Shown: positions 4,754 through 7,285 of the stretch, in pieces | Layout: every line of letters starts with the position of its first letter | Position numbering within the stretch: the stretch's first letter is position 1 | From: Actinomycetota bacterium | GTDB lineage: Bacteria > Actinomycetota > Acidimicrobiia > Spongiisociales > ZC4RG35 | Direction: 5' to 3' | NCBI GenBank assembly: GCA_019347585.1 | Contig: JAHWLC010000053.1 | Location: forward strand, 1-7,285 | Length of the DNA stretch: 7,285 nt | Translations under genes and position numbers: made by a program | Notes under the pieces: model-generated | What the model was told of the DNA's origin: nothing | Database searches by the model: none | What the model saw: the letters and a program-made list of their open reading frames with translations, nothing else

Positions 4754-6952
4754 TCAGCGGCGCAGGCTCCGAGCCAGATCTATGAGCTCGGGCGACGGCC
4801 CGATCCCCAGCTCGTCCTCCAGGGTGCTCTCGCACTCCTCGAAGGTCCTCAGGGCGGCGGCCCGATCGCCGCGCGCGGCATGGGCTCTCATCAGGGCCGA
4901 CCAGGCTCGCTCCCGCCAGCGCTCCCTGGCCAGTGCATCGCCGGCGTGTTTTGCGGCGCGTGAGGGCCGCTCCAGTTCCAGGTTCCACTCCGCCGCCCGC
5001 AGCCGTAGGTCGATCACCATCTCTTGCAGGTGCGCCCTCTCCGTGGCGGCCCATTCAGCATATGGCTCGGAGGCGAGGTACTCGCCGGCCGCCAGGTCGA
5101 GGGCCTCTTCGGTGACGGAGAGCGCTCCCTTGACGTCCTCGGCCTGAGCGAGCCGACCGGCCTCTGCGTGAAGATCGAGGAAACGCAGCACGTCGATCTC
5201 GCCCAGGGCGTCGGGAAGGATCCGGTAGAACGATCCCTGCCGCTCCAGCACGCTCGATCCCCGCGGGTCTACCCGCTCGAGCCCCCTGCGAAGGGCAGTG
5301 AGGGCCACGTTGAGGTTCCTGCCACTTCGCTCGGGGTCTCCCTCCGGCCACAGCCATTCCATGGCCTGCTCGCGATGCACGGGGTCCCCCCGGTGGTGCA
5401 CCAGCAGGGCGAGCAGCGACACCGCCTTCTTGGACCTCCACGTCGCCAGCGGCACCTCCTTCTCGTCGAGGAAGACCTCGAGACCACCGAAGAGCCGGCT
5501 CCCCAGCACCGGGCGGACGGATGGTTCGTGACGCGGGCGGCTCTCCCAGGGCTTGGCCTGCACCACCGCCTCGAGAGTCGAGGCCACCTCGTAGTCATCG
5601 GAGTCGATGAGGCCGGCTCGCAGCACCTCGGGACACACCGCCACGTGCAGGGCCAAGAGGTGCTCGAGTCGATGCTCGGCCGCCAGATCGAGGGCCTTGG
5701 CCATCGACCGCCCGGCCGCCAGGTGGTCGTCCATGCGCAGCAGGCAGGCCGCCAGCCACCAGAGAGCCACCGCCAGCTCACCCTTCGTGTCGTAGGTCTC
5801 CAGGTCGGCCGTCAGCACTCGCAGGTCCTCCGCCACGCGCCCCGCTGGCTCGTCGTCGGCCAGCCGCGTCCGGGCCTGGGTCGAGAGGAGGCGAGCATTC
5901 TCCACAGGATCGGGTGCCGGGACCCGCAGGGCGACCGCCCGCTCGGCGACGGCTCGAGCCTCGGAGGGCTCGCCCACCAGGAGCAGCAGGTCGGCCTGGG
6001 AGGCGTAGGTGTGGGCCAGGCCGAAGACATTCTCCATCCGCTGCTTGATCTCGAGCGATTCCTGGTACTTCTCTGCGGCGGCATCGAACTTCCCCTGATC
6101 GCGGTGGAGCTCCGCCAGGTTGTTGAGAACGTAGGAGCGGAGGGTCTCGTGACCGAGGTCCTCGCCCAGCCGCAGCGCTTCGCCGAGGTGCTGTGCGGCC
6201 CGCTCGGTCAGCCCCAGATGGCGCTCGACCTGGCCCAGGCTGTTCAGCGTATTGGCGAGGGCCATCCGGCTGCCACCCCCCAGCTTGAGCTCCCAGGCCT
6301 TCTCTAGGTAACGCCGGGCCGGAATGGGCTCACCGCGGTCCAAGAGGCGGGTCCCCAGGTTGTGGCAGGCACGTGCCGCGGAGGCGCTGAGGCCCATCTC
6401 CTCATAGACATGCAGGGCGTCGAGCCAGAAGGAGATCATGCCCGAGGGGTCGTGCTCCGTCCACCGTTGCTCGCTGACCGAGCGCGGGCCCTGTCGAGCC
6501 CGCACGCCACCCACTTCGAGTGCCTGCCGGATGCTCTCCCGGGCCTCCTCAAAGAGGCCCTCGCGCTCGTGGACCACACCGGCCGCCATCTTGCAGAGAA
6601 ACCGGGCCCGCCTTAGCTCCTCCCCTTCGAGGAGCGAGCCGAAGCGCTGCTCGGCCCGCTTCAGGGTCACGAGCGCCAGGCTGTGACGGCGCTGGGTCGA
6701 CCAGACCCAGGCCAGGTGATAGAGGATCCAGGGGTGATCGGGCTCGTGGGCGTCCAGGAAGCGCAGCAGGCCCTCGAGGCGGTCCAGCGGGAGATCGAAG
6801 CCCCATTCCACGAAGAGCTCCGCCGCCCGGCTGATCTGCTCCACGGCGCCGGCATAATCCCCCCTCTGGGCGGCCCCCTCGATGTCCTCCAGGCTCCGGA
6901 GCAGGCGAGCGTCCGCCGGACGCGTATCCCCCAAACGCCGGGTCTCCTCCAT
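4754..6952 (-). CDS. Transcriptional regulator with TPR, SARP-type winged helix and BTAD
   Basis: This encodes 732 residues. Residues about 20-340 are helical repeats; the clearest TPRs lie at 190-340 (ACHNLGTRLLDRGEPIPARRYLEKA and the repeats after it). More helical repeats run to about 450. A winged helix of the OmpR/SARP type spans 485-577 (LFGGLEVFLDEKEV, W505-RSKKA, RE at 527-528, LWPEGD, GRNLNVALTALRRGL). A BTAD follows at 585-732, with GEYLASEPYAEWAATER at 623-639 and a C-terminal LGIGPSPELIDLA. Classical SARPs have the winged helix first; here it follows the TPRs, as at the C-terminus of some large MalT-like regulators, but no P-loop ATPase precedes it. It should bind DNA in the cytoplasm, with the TPRs sensing a partner or ligand. 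The ATG at 6952 has only a weak upstream Shine-Dalgarno; the in-frame TTG at 6934 has a better one. Its targets are unknown. Confidence 0.87.
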   Translation of the reverse strand: MEETRRLGDTRPADARLLRSLEDIEGAAQRGDYAGAVEQISRAAELFVEWGFDLPLDRLEGLLRFLDAHEPDHPWILYHLAWVWSTQRRHSLALVTLKRAEQRFGSLLEGEELRRARFLCKMAAGVVHEREGLFEEARESIRQALEVGGVRARQGPRSVSEQRWTEHDPSGMISFWLDALHVYEEMGLSASAARACHNLGTRLLDRGEPIPARRYLEKAWELKLGGGSRMALANTLNSLGQVERHLGLTERAAQHLGEALRLGEDLGHETLRSYVLNNLAELHRDQGKFDAAAEKYQESLEIKQRMENVFGLAHTYASQADLLLLVGEPSEARAVAERAVALRVPAPDPVENARLLSTQARTRLADDEPAGRVAEDLRVLTADLETYDTKGELAVALWWLAACLLRMDDHLAAGRSMAKALDLAAEHRLEHLLALHVAVCPEVLRAGLIDSDDYEVASTLEAVVQAKPWESRPRHEPSVRPVLGSRLFGGLEVFLDEKEVPLATWRSKKAVSLLALLVHHRGDPVHREQAMEWLWPEGDPERSGRNLNVALTALRRGLERVDPRGSSVLERQGSFYRILPDALGEIDVLRFLDLHAEAGRLAQAEDVKGALSVTEEALDLAAGEYLASEPYAEWAATERAHLQEMVIDLRLRAAEWNLELERPSRAAKHAGDALARERWRERAWSALMRAHAARGDRAAALRTFEECESTLEDELGIGPSPELIDLARSLRR
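6944..6950 (-). promoter_or_regulatory. GGAGGAG ribosome-binding-like sequence that may set a TTG start for the regulator
   Basis: On the minus strand GGAGGAG (6950 to 6944) overlaps the first annotated ATG and lies 9 nt upstream of an in-frame TTG at 6934 (codon 7). By contrast, the ATG at 6952 is preceded only by a loose AGGGGCGG. Translation may therefore start at 6934, removing six N-terminal residues; no domain is affected. Confidence 0.35.
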
Positions 6953-7171
6953 CTCACGCCGCCCCTGCTAGCCAACTCACCGTGAGCGACATGATGCCAC
7001 GCGAGGTTTCGCCTGTCAGCGGCATGCTGAAGGCCTGGCGGGACTGCAGGAAGCCGAAGCCACCCGCACCCAGGAACAGCTCATCAAAGAGCAACGCCTC
7101 AGAACTGCCGGTAGAAGAACCGCATAACAAGATAGAAGCCCCGGCCGGCGGGGGCGGAACCCGGTGTCACC

Positions 7172-7205
7172 TGTATCTAGTCGTTTGGCTTCAGTCTGGC
7201 TTCAG
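7172..7205 (-). promoter_or_regulatory. Candidate regulator promoter with 11-bp direct repeat
   Basis: On the minus strand CTGAAGCCA occurs twice, at 7205-7197 and 7194-7186, with starts 11 bp apart. Eight nt further downstream is GATACA (7177-7172), overlapping TAGATA (7179-7174), a weak -10. An 11-bp repeat ending 8 bp before the -10 is the layout known for SARP-activated promoters. The repeat is seen directly; promoter function and autoregulation are inferred. The implied transcript would have a leader of about 210 nt. Confidence 0.28.
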
Positions 7206-7229
7206 AGGAACGCCTTTCCGCTGATGAAC

Positions 7230-7261
7230 AGCCCACCCACGCCAGCCACTCTGGGTGGGCT
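7230..7261. terminator. Strong 10-bp-stem hairpin, candidate terminator
   Basis: AGCCCACCCA (7230-7239) and TGGGTGGGCT (7252-7261) are perfect inverted repeats around a 12-nt loop. Only TTCAAC follows on the plus strand, so there is no clear U-tract. It lies upstream of the regulator's candidate promoter and may end a transcript entering from beyond the right edge, or be a palindromic binding site. Confidence 0.4.
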
Positions 7262-7285
7262 TCAACGTCAGAACCTACTTAACGC

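Larger units (their letters stand above)
6953..7285. other. Upstream region of the regulator, with a possible leader ORF, phased repeats and a hairpin; no firm gene
   Basis: These 333 bp precede the regulator on the minus strand. A minus-strand frame without any early ATG runs down to a TGA at 6954-6956, one base from the regulator's ATG; a TTG at 7094 would give 46 residues (GC3 roughly 80 % by my count). A plus-strand ORF from GTG 6982 to 7224 is its antisense and has no Shine-Dalgarno. Further upstream are an 11-bp direct repeat (7186-7205) and a 10-bp-stem hairpin (7230-7261). I recognise no family in either frame. Confidence 0.5.

Noticed and set aside
5024..6307. Plus-strand ORF of 427 residues opposite the regulator
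   Set aside because: It is rich in Gln, Arg, Gly and His in an unstructured pattern, with no domain. The opposite strand encodes TPR, winged helix and BTAD.
6982..7224. Plus-strand 80-residue ORF from GTG
   Set aside because: It has no Shine-Dalgarno or recognisable motif and lies opposite a minus-strand frame with more natural composition.
1..7285. tRNA, rRNA, CRISPR array, intact insertion sequence or phage attachment site
   Set aside because: I saw no cloverleaf-like sequence, no regularly spaced repeat with unique spacers, and no transposase or integrase domain.

Overview
The window is G+C-rich, about two-thirds by eye, with strong third-position G/C bias. It looks like a chromosomal segment of an actinobacterium, possibly a little-studied or uncultured lineage. 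The evidence is the composition, the Gly-Ser lipobox tails of the lipoproteins, a septum-formation-domain lipoprotein, an RDD protein, and a regulator with a SARP-type winged helix plus BTAD. No RNA gene, CRISPR array, intact insertion sequence or phage gene was seen.

Layout. A 3'-truncated RDD-family membrane protein lies on the minus strand (1-412). It diverges across a 201-bp intergenic region from a tightly packed plus-strand cluster (614-4438). In order the cluster encodes: an unrecognised membrane-anchored or secreted protein with a charged C-terminal tail; a PrsW-family intramembrane metalloprotease with all its active-site motifs; a 575-residue lipoprotein with two tandem copies of a PsbP/Mog1-like domain plus a beta-sandwich-like C-terminus; and a small lipoprotein with a septum-formation-type four-cysteine domain. 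Junctions in the cluster are 7 bp, a 4-bp ATGA overlap, and 30 bp with a strong Shine-Dalgarno, so one operon is likely. A 315-bp convergent gap containing hairpins (4439-4753) separates it from a large minus-strand regulator (4754-6952) with TPR, winged-helix and BTAD regions. The last 333 bp (6953-7285) hold the regulator's upstream region, a possible tiny leader ORF, an 11-bp-phased direct repeat and a 10-bp-stem hairpin.

How the parts may work together (inference). The cluster looks like an envelope module: a membrane protease beside a membrane-anchored protein that could be its substrate or partner, plus two surface lipoproteins. Heptamers phased by 11 or 22 bp occur on both sides of the divergent promoter region, oriented toward each gene, and a different 11-bp repeat lies upstream of the regulator. 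Such phasing is typical of sites for OmpR/PhoP- and SARP-type winged-helix proteins, and the window encodes a regulator with that kind of DNA-binding domain. No complete defence or mobile system is evident. The most unusual items are the protease-lipoprotein operon, the duplicated-domain lipoprotein, and the regulator that has TPRs in front of a winged helix and BTAD but no ATPase.
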